Below, one piece after another: positions 8,578-17,500 of a stretch of DNA of 17,500 nt. The stretch spans positions 492,501 through 510,000 of the forward strand of contig NC_006684.1 of the NCBI RefSeq assembly GCF_000091045.1. The letters run 5' to 3'. Each line of letters opens with the position of its first letter. The stretch's first letter is position 1. The notes under the pieces were generated by a model that was not told where the DNA came from, made no database searches, and worked only from the letters and a program-made list of their open reading frames with translations. Origin of the DNA: Cryptococcus deneoformans JEC21. Taxonomy: Eukaryota > Basidiomycota > Tremellomycetes > Tremellales > Cryptococcaceae. The position numbers and the translations under genes were made by a program.

Positions 8578-11500
8578 ATGCTCTACTTCTTGCTCCTCCT
8601 CCCCCTCCTCATCGCCTACGCCGCCCCAGAGCCCGCAGCCCTCATCCCTTTCCCACATCACACCCTTCGAGCCCTTGCCCCCTCCTCCGCTGCCACACTC
8701 CCCGTCCAGATAGATCATGACCTGCACCCGCTCGTTCTCGTGTCCACCGTGGACGGTGCTTTGCATGCTCTGGAGAGGAATACGGGTAAAGAGAAATGGG
8801 TACTCGAAGGTGACCCGCTGGTGGGTGGGAAGATGAAAGGCGGCGTTGAAGAGTACATTGTGGAACCCCTGAGCGGGAGTCTCTATGTGCACGAGGACAA
8901 GGACGGGCAGATGAAGATGAGAAAGCTGCCTCTGTCTGTAGATCAATTGTGAGTCAAGTACCGATTGCCCAAGAAGCTAATAGCGTAGAATTGAGCTGTC
9001 CCCGTTTACATTCCCCGAATCTCCGACCCAAATCTTTACCGGCAGCAAACACACTTCTCTAATGAGTGTTGATCTGCGAACTGGAGAACAAATCGACTGT
9101 TTTTCTCCTACTGCCAATTTGTCACAATATGACGGCTCAAGTGTGTGCGACGACCTTGACGATCTCGAGCAACGCGGCTCTTCACAGCGAGATACATTGT
9201 TCATCGGTCGAACAGATTATCGACTTACGATCCATTCGCCATCTTCTTCCCAAGGCTTATCTACGTATACATCCGCGGCGTATTCGTCGGAAAAGAAATC
9301 AGCTCCCGCCATCCAAGAGATCTCTTACTCCACCTACACCCCTAATGCTTATAACCGTCCTCTTGCCGAATCATGGGTCAAGGCCGGTGTAGCACACCAA
9401 TCATGGGGTCCTGACAATGAAGAGCCTCGCATACGCATCGAGCTTGGATTCAATGGCAAAGCACTTGGTGTAAAGCCTGGTGGTGGACTCATTTGGAATC
9501 GAGAATTGGAACATGTAGGCGTCGGCGTGTACGAGATCCTCATTCCTCGAGAAAATCCCATGGGTGCACCCATTCTTGTTCCGCAACCTCCTGCCCACCT
9601 TCCCGCTCTCTTTCCTGGACAAAATGACCCAAGAGCATTTAATATTCACGACGCGCCTCCTTCTACCTATATCGCTACACTTCCCGAATGTCTCACGTTG
9701 CCATCACCCAATACAACTTCCGACAACACGGCCGCAGGCAACAAAGACACCAAGCCGTTACATTTCGCCCTGTCATCTTCGTCATATCCTCTTATCAACT
9801 TTGCCCGCCCCCCTCCTCCCGGACATCTATCCGATGGATTATTTTACAATACCGACGATGGCGATTCTTCTGATCTCGACCATCGTCGTGGTAGGGGACT
9901 TTTGTCAGGGTTGATTGACCCACCCAGGGAGCATGAGATGATTGATCCGCCATTCATTGAGAGACGGGCTGGACCTGCAAAGAATTGGTGGTGGAAGTGG
10001 GTGGTGGCGTTGGGGATGCTGTTCATCCTTTTGGGCGGTATGATGGTCCGTTTCGGAAGGGGAAAAGGTGCGGCACCAGAATCAGTAGAAAGCAAGGTGG
10101 ATGAGAAAATGCCCTTACTCGCTGCACCTGTCCAAGAGGTGAGACTTGAACAAAAAGAAGAAGAACAAAAAGAAGAGGGGGAAGAAGTGTTGTCAGTAGT
10201 CAAGTCTGTCCCTGTGGTGCGCATCCAAGAACCATCGCCCACGCCTGAAGACTCTCCCCCACGCTCGGAAGGCACACCTGAAACAGATCAGACGGCCACG
10301 CCTCCTCCCAAGAAAAAGTCTACTCGTCGTCGTGTGCGAGGTAAAAAGAAGAAGCCTGATGCTACTGCTGCTACCGCGGCCAGTCTGATACCCGAAGAAC
10401 ACGACGGTGAGAATGAAGATGAGGATCATGAAAAGGACAAGGAAGACGTTTCCCCCCGGCCGACGCCCAAGGGAGGTAATAAACCCTTGCCAGAATTGCC
10501 GAGAGAACTTTCTTCGACGGATCTGTTGGATTACCAGGATAAGGAGCGGCTGGCGATTTCAGATACTATCATTGGTGAGTCAACATGATTGTTTACAGTA
10601 ACCTGCGACCTCCCGCAAAATCTGACAAGAAGATGTTAGGTTTTGGATCACACGGTACTGTAGTGTTGAAGGGGACATGGGGAGGACGTCCAGTTGCGGT
10701 AAAAAGACTGTTGAGCGACTTTACCAGATTGGCGAGTCAAGAAGTCAAGTTGTTGCAAGCGAGCGACGATCATCCCAATGTCATCCGGTACTACTGCCAA
10801 GAAAAGCGGGACAATTTCCTCTACATCGCCCTCGACTTGTGTCAAGCCTCCTTGGCGGATTTGATCGAATCACCCGACAAGCATAGAGAGTTGGCAGATC
10901 AGCTGGATAGGAAACGGGCGTTGATGGAGGTCACAAAGGGTTTGAAACATTTGCATGGGATGAAGATTATACATCGGGACATTAAACCTCAGTAAGTTTT
11001 CTTTTTTTTTGGGGGGGGCTTCTAGACGCAAAATGCAAAAGCAGTTCAGCTGATAAGAGGTACCAGAAACGTGCTGGTATCGCAAACACCTTCAGGGCTG
11101 CGAATCCTAGTATCCGATTTTGGACTTGCCCGACGATTAGGCCAAGATCAATCATCCTTTGCGCCGACGGCGAACAATTTGGCCGGTAGCCTGGGCTGGC
11201 GGGCACCCGAATGTATCCGGGGCGTGGTCCGTCTCAACGAAGGTTTTGACGCTTCTTCCTCTGTCGGATCTTCTGGCGGGATCGCCAATGCAGAAGACGG
11301 CGTCGCGCGGAGTCGGTTGACTAAAGCTGTCGATCTGTTTGCCCTTGGATGCCTGTACTTTTGGGTTTTGCTGTCGGGGGAACATCCCTTTGGCGAGACG
11401 TATAATCGAGAGAGTAATATCGTCAAGGGCGAAGCTGTGAATATGGGCATGCTGAGTTTATTGGGAGAGGAGAGAGAAGAGGTGGAAGATTTGGTGGGGA

Positions 11501-12096
11501 GGTTGTTGAGCAGTGAGCCCGATGCAAGGTACGTTCTTGTTTTGGTTGCGTTGCAACCCAAACTCACTCGATTTTGCAGACCATCCACATCAGAATGTCT
11601 CGCCCATCCCATCTTCTGGCCAGCCGCCAAACGTCTCGGCTTTCTGTGCGACGCTTCCGATCGATTCGAAATCATGCAGACCGAGCCGGCTGAGCCGACG
11701 CTTGTACTGCTCGAACAAGGCGCACAAAGTGTCGTCGGCAAGGATTGGTATTCCCGACTGGATAAGACGTTTACAGGTAGTTTGGGCAAGTATAGAAAGT
11801 ATAAAGGCGGGAGTGTAAGGGATATGTTGAGGGCGATGCGGAATAAGGTTGGTCTCGCCCGTCTTTTGATTTCGTCTTGTCCCCAAGCTAATGTGCATTA
11901 AAAAAAAAAAAAGAAACATCATTATCAAGATCTAGAACCGGCGGTGCAAAAGCATCTCGGCGCACTTCCTGCCGGATTCTTACTCTATTTTTCCTCGCGG
12001 TACCCAAAGCTGTTAATGCACGTGTATCGTACGGTAAAAGAGAGTGAGTTGAGGGAGGAAAGTCTGTTTGAAGGGTATTTCCAAGAGGCGATATAG
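8578..12096 (+). CDS. IRE1: Ire1 ER stress sensor: transmembrane kinase / endoribonuclease, 1073 aa
   Basis: Six exons: 8578-8948, 8989-10574, 10640-10991, 11067-11528, 11580-11847 and 11914-12096 (TAG). A signal peptide (residues 1-17, MLYFLLLLPLLIAYAAP) leads into the luminal stress-sensing domain (STVDGALHALERNTGKEKW; ELSPFTFPESPTQIFTG). One transmembrane helix lies at about 459-480. A charged cytosolic linker includes KKKSTRRRVRGKKKK. The kinase has the P-loop GFGSHG (653-658), catalytic Lys674 in VAVK, HRD 764-766, and DFG 787-789. The C-terminal KEN RNase domain (from about 970) keeps YRKY and MRNKKHHY; Arg1011, Asn1012 and His1016 match yeast Arg1056, Asn1057 and His1061. Ire1 senses unfolded proteins in the ER lumen, oligomerises, and cuts the mRNA of a bZIP factor (HAC1 in yeast, HXL1 in Cryptococcus). 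Every splice join restores a conserved motif. All catalytic residues are present, so it should be active. Confidence 0.97.
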
Positions 12097-12303
12097 AGGG
12101 GGAAGCGTCGTTGTACAAGTACTACATCAAGAGTTTTCGCATTTTTCTTTTGTTGGCAGTTGCTCCTTTTTCTTTTTCTTTTTTCTTTATCCATTTTTGA
12201 TAGCAGGTTTTGGGTTTACATGTATGCATATGGCATTAACAGCACTTGGCTGGTTGGACATGGCACAACGATGCTCCGCGTAAGAATATTGAAAAGAAGT
12301 ATT
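12097..12303. other. Convergent intergenic region between IRE1 and RNH203
   Basis: These 207 bases separate two stop codons and contain a long pyrimidine tract near 12160-12195 that reads as an A/G-rich tract on the minus strand. They should hold both 3' UTRs, which probably overlap. No gene is seen. Confidence 0.6.
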
Positions 12304-13483
12304 CTACTCGTCCTCGTCGTCGTCGTCCAGCCCCTCGAGATAGACAGGCTTATTCAACTTTTTCACGCCAAAAAAGGGTCAGCTTTATGCAAATGAATGT
12401 CATGGGACTTACGACCTCTACGAGACCCAGCCATTCGCCCATACCGCGTACAAACTCGTCTCCGCCTTCACCGGCACCATCATGGCGCCACCAAGATGGG
12501 CGCAGGTTGATAGTTGCGCAACCTGCCTCTCCCGCATCCCGCTGTTCGTGCTTTTCCTCCAACTCGTCCGATCTGAAGCCCGTGAGGGGCACATCTCCGC
12601 TATAAAGCATGAACCCCTGGAATTCCGCTGTTGGGTAAAGTATCCTCACCGGCCCATCATCGTCCGTTTGCTCTTCTTGGTTCTTGCTTGCGAGTGTATG
12701 TGGAGGAGGAGAGATGTTAAATGCAGGCGGATTATTTTCCGTTTCGGGTGAAGGGATGAATGGTTCTTGCACTTCTTCCTCTCCTTCTTGACGCGTGGTA
12801 GCGGTGGTGGGAGTAGCGATCGGCGGCTGTTTGAGCGGGGTAGCTTCTTGGATCACGATTTCCGGAACGGATAGTGTCCTTTTCGGGGTGGTGGTGGTGG
12901 ATTTGAAGCGTTTACTAGGCGTTCTTGCCGTCTCTTCACCATCTCCATCTCCATCTCCTTCTTCATTTTGCTCGTCGTCCGAGTCGAGACGGGTACGTTT
13001 TTTTGCAGGCGCTGTTCGGCGCGTACGTGGTTTAGCGAGGGCAGTCTGTCCCGCACCCTTGATTTTGGCGAGTACGCTCTTTCTCTGCGGCCGTTTCCCG
13101 CCGCCGCCGCCGCCGTCTACACCGTCTATAGACGCAGGTGTGGGAGGCGCGGAAGCAGGAATAGAATGCGTGTGGTCTTCCGTACCGCCCTTGTTGGGCG
13201 GCAGCGTCGTCGAGAGGATGATGCCGCGGTAGGCGGGCGGGACGGAGAGGTACTGCCCGACGACTTGACGGCCTCTGAACGCTGCCCGCACAAGCTGCTG
13301 CTGGTCGGCGCCTGGAGAGTGCGCGGGTGGGGCGAGGGGACGGGGCTGAAAGTAGTGGGCGGTGTTGGCGTGCTTGTCTGTGTATGGAGCGTGCTGCGGG
13401 CCGAGGGAGAAGGGGAGGAGGGAGAGCGCGGGGGCGGGGGGGAGCGGCGAGGGCGCGGGGGGGACGATGAAGCGCGTGGACAT
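12304..13483 (-). CDS. RNH203: Ribonuclease H2 subunit C, 374 aa, with large disordered insert
   Basis: Two exons on the minus strand, 13483-12413 and 12357-12304 (TAG), joined over a 55-nt intron with gtaagt donor. The N-terminal core (residues 31-92) contains HYFQPR and the family signature AAFRGRQVVGQ followed by VPPAYRGIIL. The C-terminal core (about 279-367) contains RILYPTAEFQGFMLYSGDVP and, after the splice, EWLGLVEVLNKPVYL. RNase H2C is a non-catalytic subunit that pairs with subunit B and supports the catalytic subunit A in removing ribonucleotides from DNA and RNA/DNA hybrids in the nucleus. Between the two halves lies a disordered, charged insert (about 98-278) with a Gly run, basic patches such as KPRTRRTAPAKKRTR that could be a nuclear signal, and acidic runs. 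The protein ends in a strongly acidic tail. ATG at 13483 was chosen; there is no in-frame ATG just upstream. The family call rests on two separated motifs, so it is probable rather than certain. Confidence 0.8.
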
Positions 13484-13656
13484 GGGTGGCTGTGGAGGAT
13501 GGATTTGAGATTTGGACGCGACGCGAGAAAACAATTAATGAAAAAATAAACACGACCGCGTCCAAGGGTCTGCCCGCAGGCATGTGCTCCAACTGGCGAT
13601 GGAGATGCGTGAGCGTGGTGGAGCGGATAATGAATGATGCATATGCACAGTCTACA

Positions 13657-14582
13657 TTACTTGCCCAGCGCCTCTTCCCTGTCCATCACTTTCTGGTCCA
13701 GCTTGATGAGGATGACTGACCGCTGGGGGAACGCATCGGTCGGCACGGTGTGTGCAGTGACGCGGGCAGGCTGCGTCTATGGATGAGCTTTGTCACACCA
13801 CGCCAAAACACGCACCACCTCGAGACCGTCCAGTACACCCTCCACTATCCCCGCGGTATACGCCTCGCAGCTCAGCTGCGACATGTCCTTGGGCACAGAT
13901 ATAAACTGGGTCAGAGGCGGCTGGTTCAGCGTGATCATGTCTTGGATACGTCACAATGCGTTAGCGCCGCGAACATGCTCGTTGGAGTGATGACACACAT
14001 TCATTTTCTTCCTCGACGCTGCGCTCGAGACCGTCTGCGGCCCTGCCAAAGCAATAGCGGTACACCTGCGTATGGATGAATTGGAGTATCGGAACGAGGC
14101 GGTGTTCCCTTTTGGGTTCCTAGACGTATACTTAGCACACAAAATAAATACGAAAATAAATAAAGAACAGCGATCGCACTTTGGTCCCGGCCGCCTGGGT
14201 GTTGCGCAACAGCAGCAGCGGGAGGAGCCTCTGGCCTGCATCGTAGCCTAATGACGACAGCCTGCACTGTGAGCATGGCCCGGTTCTGCTGGGCGACGCA
14301 CCTCGCTTCGAGATCGGACACGCTGTCCGCCCTGCTCTGGCTGTATGCAACGATCTCTGCAAACATGAATGCCCATGCGCCCACGGCGACCTCTGCGCCC
14401 TTTGTGCGTGCGAGCGGCCTGTCGACGATGCTGGGGGGTGCGGCGCCGGCTGCGGGCGGGCCAAAGAGCTGCTGCTGGAGCGAGGGGTGTGGCGCGGTGC
14501 GTGCCGAGTCCCTGCGTGCGAGCGGGGTGGTGGGGAGCGGTGCACTCGCGGAGAAGCGGCTCTGGGCTGCAGGGTATGCCAT
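13657..14582 (-). CDS. TRS31: TRAPP complex subunit Trs31 (TRAPPC5), 242 aa
   Basis: Five exons on the minus strand: 14582-14302, 14261-14180, 14119-13999, 13940-13816 and 13776-13657 (TAA). A low-complexity N-terminus of about 50 residues precedes the Bet3-fold core: [103 protein letters not shown] and [10 protein letters not shown]. These are the conserved blocks of Trs31, a core subunit of TRAPP, the tethering complex and Rab1/Ypt1 exchange factor at the Golgi. Introns are 40, 60, 58 and 39 nt. The last intron could end at 13777 or, six bases further, at 13771, adding or removing two residues. The gene lies 173 bp upstream of RNH203 on the same strand and 202 bp from the divergent phosphatase gene. 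Confidence 0.95.
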
Positions 14583-14784
14583 GGCGGATGAGGAATGGGA
14601 AGATTAGATAAATCGGCGATTTGTAATGGCGGCGGGTGATTAGGAGCTTTGTAATGCGATTTGTAATGCGATTAGAGGGCGATTAGAGGAGCCGCCGCGT
14701 TCCAGGCCCTGTCTTCTCTCTCTGTCTCTTGTATGTCCATCGTTGTTTCTCTGCCTGTTCTTTGCACTCCCCCACACACGCACG
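14583..14784. promoter_or_regulatory. Compact divergent promoter of TRS31 and the PPZ phosphatase, with tandem repeats
   Basis: The two ATGs are 202 bp apart on opposite strands, so this is a shared promoter. It holds a perfect 12-bp tandem repeat TTTGTAATGCGA at 14648-14659 and 14660-14671, a related copy TTTGTAATGGCG at 14620-14631, and two copies of GCGATTAGAG at 14668-14677 and 14679-14688. A pyrimidine-rich stretch (about 14705-14765) lies just before the phosphatase start. Confidence 0.55.
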
Positions 14785-16574
14785 ATGGGCCAGGGCCAGT
14801 CCTCGAAGAAACTGGGCCGCATCTCCTCCAAGCAGCTCCCCCCGCCGGACCTCGCCGACTCCTTCGCCCGCACCTCCATCGCAGACAGAGACCCCAACCC
14901 CCCCCCGCCCGACGCCGCCAAGCGCAGGAGCAGCGCACGCGACCCCCTCCCCCCCGCCCACGCCTCGCCCCCCAGCCATGCGCCCGCCCACAGCAGCGCC
15001 CCGCCCGCCAGAACACCCCCCCCTCCCCCGCCGCCGTCCCCACCACCCAGAACATCATCGCAGCGCCCAGCCAGCCCTCCAAGTCCTTCCTCGCCTCCTC
15101 CCCCCCGCCGCCCTCCGCCATGCCCGTCTCCCCCGCGGGCACCACCCGCGCACGCTCCTCCTCCCCGCCCCCGTCCAGCTCGCCCGCCGCAGCCAGCCAC
15201 CTCTCCCGCGACTCCGCATCCTCCCTCTCGCCCGGCTTCGCACTCACCCAGACCGTCTCGCGCGGCTCCCTCGGAGCAGGCGGCGCCGGCTTCCAGATCC
15301 TCGATGTGGACAACATGATCCAGCGGCTGCTCGAGGCGGGCTACAGCGGCAAAGTCACAAAGAGCCCCCCGCTGAAGAATGCAGAGATCACCAGTGTCTG
15401 TGCGGCGGCGAGGGAAGTGTTTCTCAGCCAGCCGACGCTCATCGAGCTCAGTCCGCCCGTCAAGATTGTCGGCGATGTGCATGGACAGGTGAGTCCGGCG
15501 TTTGTCGTGTGCTAATCGCGCCATGTGCTATTCGCGCCATGCTAATCGCTGCGCCACAGTACGCCGATCTGCTGAGAATGTTTGAAATGTGTGGATTCCC
15601 GCCGGCGGCAAACTATCTGTTTCTGGGCGATTACGTCGACCGGGGAAAGCAGTCCCTCGAGACCATCCTTCTTTTACTCTGCTACAAGATCAAGTATCCT
15701 GAAAACTTTTTCCTCTTGCGCGGCAACCACGAGTGTGCCAACGTCACAAGAGGTGCGCCTTTTCTTCCACGTGTAGATTCGATGACTAATCCAATGTAGT
15801 ATACGGTTTCTACGACGAGTGCAAGCGCCGGACAAACATCAAGATCTGGAAGACATTTATCGACGTGTTCAACACTCTCCCCATCGCGTCCATCGTCGCC
15901 AGCAAGATCTTTTGTGTTCATGGTGGACTGAGTCCCAGCCTGAAGAGTATGGACGATATCAGGAGGATCCAAAGGCCGACAGACGTGCCCGACTATGGAC
16001 TCCTCAACGATCTAGTATGGTCCGATCCATCGGATACCGCGCTCGATTGGGAGGATAACGAACGGGGCGTGTCGTTCTGCTATGGCAAGAGTGTTATCAA
16101 TGCCTTCTTGGCGACTCATGTAAGTGTCTCCGGCTTGCGCTGAAAAATGATACGACAGGTGCTGACGAAAATAGGACATGGACCTTATATGTCGAGCACA
16201 CATGGTTGTAGAGGATGGCTACGAGTTTTACAATGACCGGACACTTGTCACAGTATTCTCCGCTCCCAAGTGCGTCAATCGTTGTTTTGCTCCATAATGA
16301 TCTCAGCGCACTGATCTTTATTCGGCGTATAGTTATTGCGGCGAGTTTGACAACTTTGGAGCAGTCATGTCAGTTTCAGAAGACTTGTTATGCTCCTTTG
16401 AGCTTCTCAAACCCTTGGACGGCGCGGCATTGAAAAAGGAAATGACAAAGTCTAAACGGAAATCGTGAGTCGAGTCTCTTTTTTTTGAATATGAAAATCG
16501 TTGCATTGCTGACACAAACCAGACTACAAGCACACCAGTCACCTCCGAATAACCCTATGGCTCAAAGCTTTTAA
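14785..16574 (+). CDS. PPZ1: PPZ-type serine/threonine protein phosphatase, with apparent one-base frameshift in exon 1
   Basis: Six exons: 14785-15488, 15560-15752, 15800-16119, 16175-16269, 16333-16464 and 16523-16574 (TAA). The N-terminus [16 protein letters not shown] has a Gly2 myristoylation signal typical of Ppz, followed by a Pro/Ser-rich extension. The PP1-like catalytic domain has GDVHGQ (15471-15488), GDYVDRG (15626-15646), RGNHE (15719-15733), [33 protein letters not shown] and SAPNYCGEFDN; all metal ligands seen are present. The [18 protein letters not shown] block also fits Ppz. In yeast, Ppz phosphatases regulate K+ and Na+ homeostasis and cell-wall integrity. The frame that starts at the ATG and the frame of the catalytic domain differ by one base. 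C-rich third-position bias passes from one to the other near 15009, and there is no usable intron there. One extra base would give about 498 residues. Either an assembly error or a real lesion; a shorter start at 15120 is an alternative. Confidence 0.9.
15509..15557 (+). repeat. Three near-identical tandem units inside PPZ1 intron 1
   Basis: Within the 71-nt intron 15489-15559, a 16-base unit (gtgctaatcgcgccat) at 15509-15524 is followed directly by a copy with one change at 15525-15540, and by a third, slightly altered copy at 15541-15557 that runs into the acceptor. Units one and three contain a branch-site-like gctaat; the middle one has gctatt. Confidence 0.85.
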
Positions 16575-16605
16575 AGATGCCTCTGCCACGCCTCGACAAT
16601 CCCCA

Positions 16606-16635
16606 CATTTCCGCAAATGTCATTTCCGCAAATGT
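16606..16635. repeat. Perfect 15-bp tandem duplication in PPZ1 3' flank
   Basis: The unit catttccgcaaatgt occurs at 16606-16620 and again immediately at 16621-16635 without a mismatch, 32 bases after the phosphatase stop codon, so it is probably in the 3' UTR. Confidence 0.9.
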
Positions 16636-17192
16636 AATATATCAAGACGATCAAACAAAGACACACACAAGCACATCCACATATCCACAGTCTTACGTCT
16701 GCTCTCCCATATATTCCCAAAACATCCACTCTTCACAAACATTCCTTGTACCTTTTTTTTTTTTTCCTCCCATTTTTCTCTTTCAACAAACAATCCCATT
16801 TTTCTTTTTATTCGCAAATCGGAGCATGGGGAGATTAATTGTGTAACTATATAAAACAGCTGTAGGGGGGGGTACACAAAACAATGAACAAAAACCAAAC
16901 GAAAAACCCAAAAACCCAAAAAACGAAAAATAGCCAACCAAAAAACACGGTGATGACGATGATGATGAAGCTATACGGAAAAAGCAAACGAACGGCAAAG
17001 GCACAAAGGAGGGCGGTTTTGCAATGGGTCCGCGGCGCACACGCCACATTGAGAAGGGAAAAAAAAAATTCCGTGCTGGGGCGTGTGTTGTCTGGTGTGT
17101 GTAGACGGACTTTTTCTTTCTCGTTCTTTTTTTCATTAAAACCTCTGGCGAGAGGAAGAAGAAGGGAAAAAAAAGGAGAGGCGCGCCTTTTC

Positions 17193-17214
17193 TTCCTTCC
17201 TTCCTTCCTTCCTT
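17193..17214. repeat. TTCC tetranucleotide microsatellite
   Basis: About five and a half uninterrupted TTCC units in a pyrimidine-rich stretch. Such tracts vary in length between strains. Confidence 0.85.
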
Positions 17215-17410
17215 CTCCCTGTGTTATTCTTTAAACAAGGTATATTTGGTCGTTTATTGGTTGTCAATGATTACTATTCCCCATACTTTTCGTCTTGTCG
17301 TTATGGGATCGAAATTGAGTATATGTGCAGTGATCCGTAGTTTGACATGGTTGAGACTCTTCCTTATTCGCGGTTTTTATTTTTCAGTCAACAGTCGCGC
17401 GATTTTTTTT

Positions 17411-17500
17411 TATAAAAGACCTCTCTGCTTTTCTGCTTATCAGTCGATACGTCACGGTTATGGAAACTCGTATATCAGTAACACAAAACAGCAGCAGGCT
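17411..17500 (+). promoter_or_regulatory. Possible core promoter and start of a next plus-strand gene
   Basis: A TATA box (tataaaag, 17411-17418) follows a T8 tract. It is followed by TACGTCA (17449-17455 region) and an ATG at 17460 that opens METRISVTQNSSR to the window edge. Thirteen codons are too few to identify a product, and the ATG may not be the real start. Confidence 0.25.

Larger units (their letters stand above)
16575..17459. other. 3' flank of PPZ1 and low-complexity intergenic sequence
   Basis: This stretch of 885 bases has no gene I can support. It contains a perfect 15-bp tandem duplication just after the PPZ1 stop (16606-16635), many T- and A-homopolymers, a CAA/AAAAC-rich stretch near 16870-16945, a (GAT/GATG)n-like run near 16952-16970, and a TTCC microsatellite (17193-17214). 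The open frames here are low-complexity by-products. Confidence 0.6.

Noticed and set aside
13484..13534. N-terminal extension of RNH203 to 13534
   Set aside because: The upstream codon is TTG, not ATG; the first in-frame ATG is at 13483.
14640..15524. Long minus-strand open frame (294 codons) opposite PPZ1 exon 1
   Set aside because: It is a by-product of extreme GC content; the product is Gly/Ala/Arg low-complexity without motifs and lies opposite the PPZ frames.
14729..15799. 356-codon plus-strand open frame that runs through PPZ1 exon 1 and into exon 2
   Set aside because: Its upstream part is Pro/Arg low-complexity in the wrong frame and it runs through intron 1; only the exon 2 part is real coding sequence.
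1..17500. Search for transposons, tRNA or rRNA genes, CRISPR arrays and secondary-metabolite clusters
   Set aside because: By eye I found no terminal repeats, transposase or reverse transcriptase motifs, no tRNA-like arms, no regular spacer arrays and no biosynthetic enzymes; a tRNA or repeat-masking search would be decisive.

Overview
The window is nuclear DNA from a basidiomycete fungus, most likely Cryptococcus or a close tremellalean relative. The evidence is a dense set of genes split by many very short introns (about 39-114 nt, mostly 45-65) with GT donors, CTAAC/CTGAC-like branch sites and short AG acceptors, plus protein sequences that read as fungal. None of the genes is one continuous reading frame, so each model below was rebuilt by choosing splice sites that keep frame and restore family motifs. 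No transposon, tRNA, rRNA or CRISPR array was seen.

Layout, left to right. (1) Minus strand, 1-1072, cut by the left edge: an acyl-CoA dehydrogenase with an N-terminal cytochrome b5 haem domain. (2) Minus, 1636-2374: a 137-residue probable mitochondrial protein in six exons. (3) Plus, 2956-3817: a 250-residue Ser/Pro-rich protein of unknown function, divergent from (2) across a 581-bp promoter region with two bZIP-like palindromes. (4) Minus, 4309-8176: a Zn2Cys6 transcription factor of 1108 residues in eleven exons, one of which is a 12-nt microexon carrying the third zinc-binding cysteine. (5) Plus, 8578-12096: IRE1, the ER stress sensor kinase/RNase (1073 residues), sharing a 401-bp divergent promoter with (4). 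(6) Minus, 12304-13483: RNase H2 subunit C (RNH203). (7) Minus, 13657-14582: TRAPP subunit TRS31. (8) Plus, 14785-16574: a PPZ-type Ser/Thr phosphatase, divergent from TRS31 across 202 bp, with an apparent one-base frameshift in its C-rich first exon. The right end (16575-17500) is 3' flank and a T-rich, TATA-containing region that may lead into a next gene.

The genes are not an operon or a biosynthetic cluster. They are mostly conserved housekeeping functions: fatty-acid oxidation, ER stress signalling, RNA/DNA hybrid removal, vesicle tethering, and phosphatase control of ion and cell-wall homeostasis. I see no clearly new system. The points most worth checking are the in-frame, skippable microexon in the zinc cluster, the frameshift in the PPZ N-terminus, a minimal upstream ORF just before the IRE1 start, the IRE1 intron that splits the RNase catalytic motif behind a poly(A) acceptor, and several short tandem repeats in promoters, an intron and a 3' flank.
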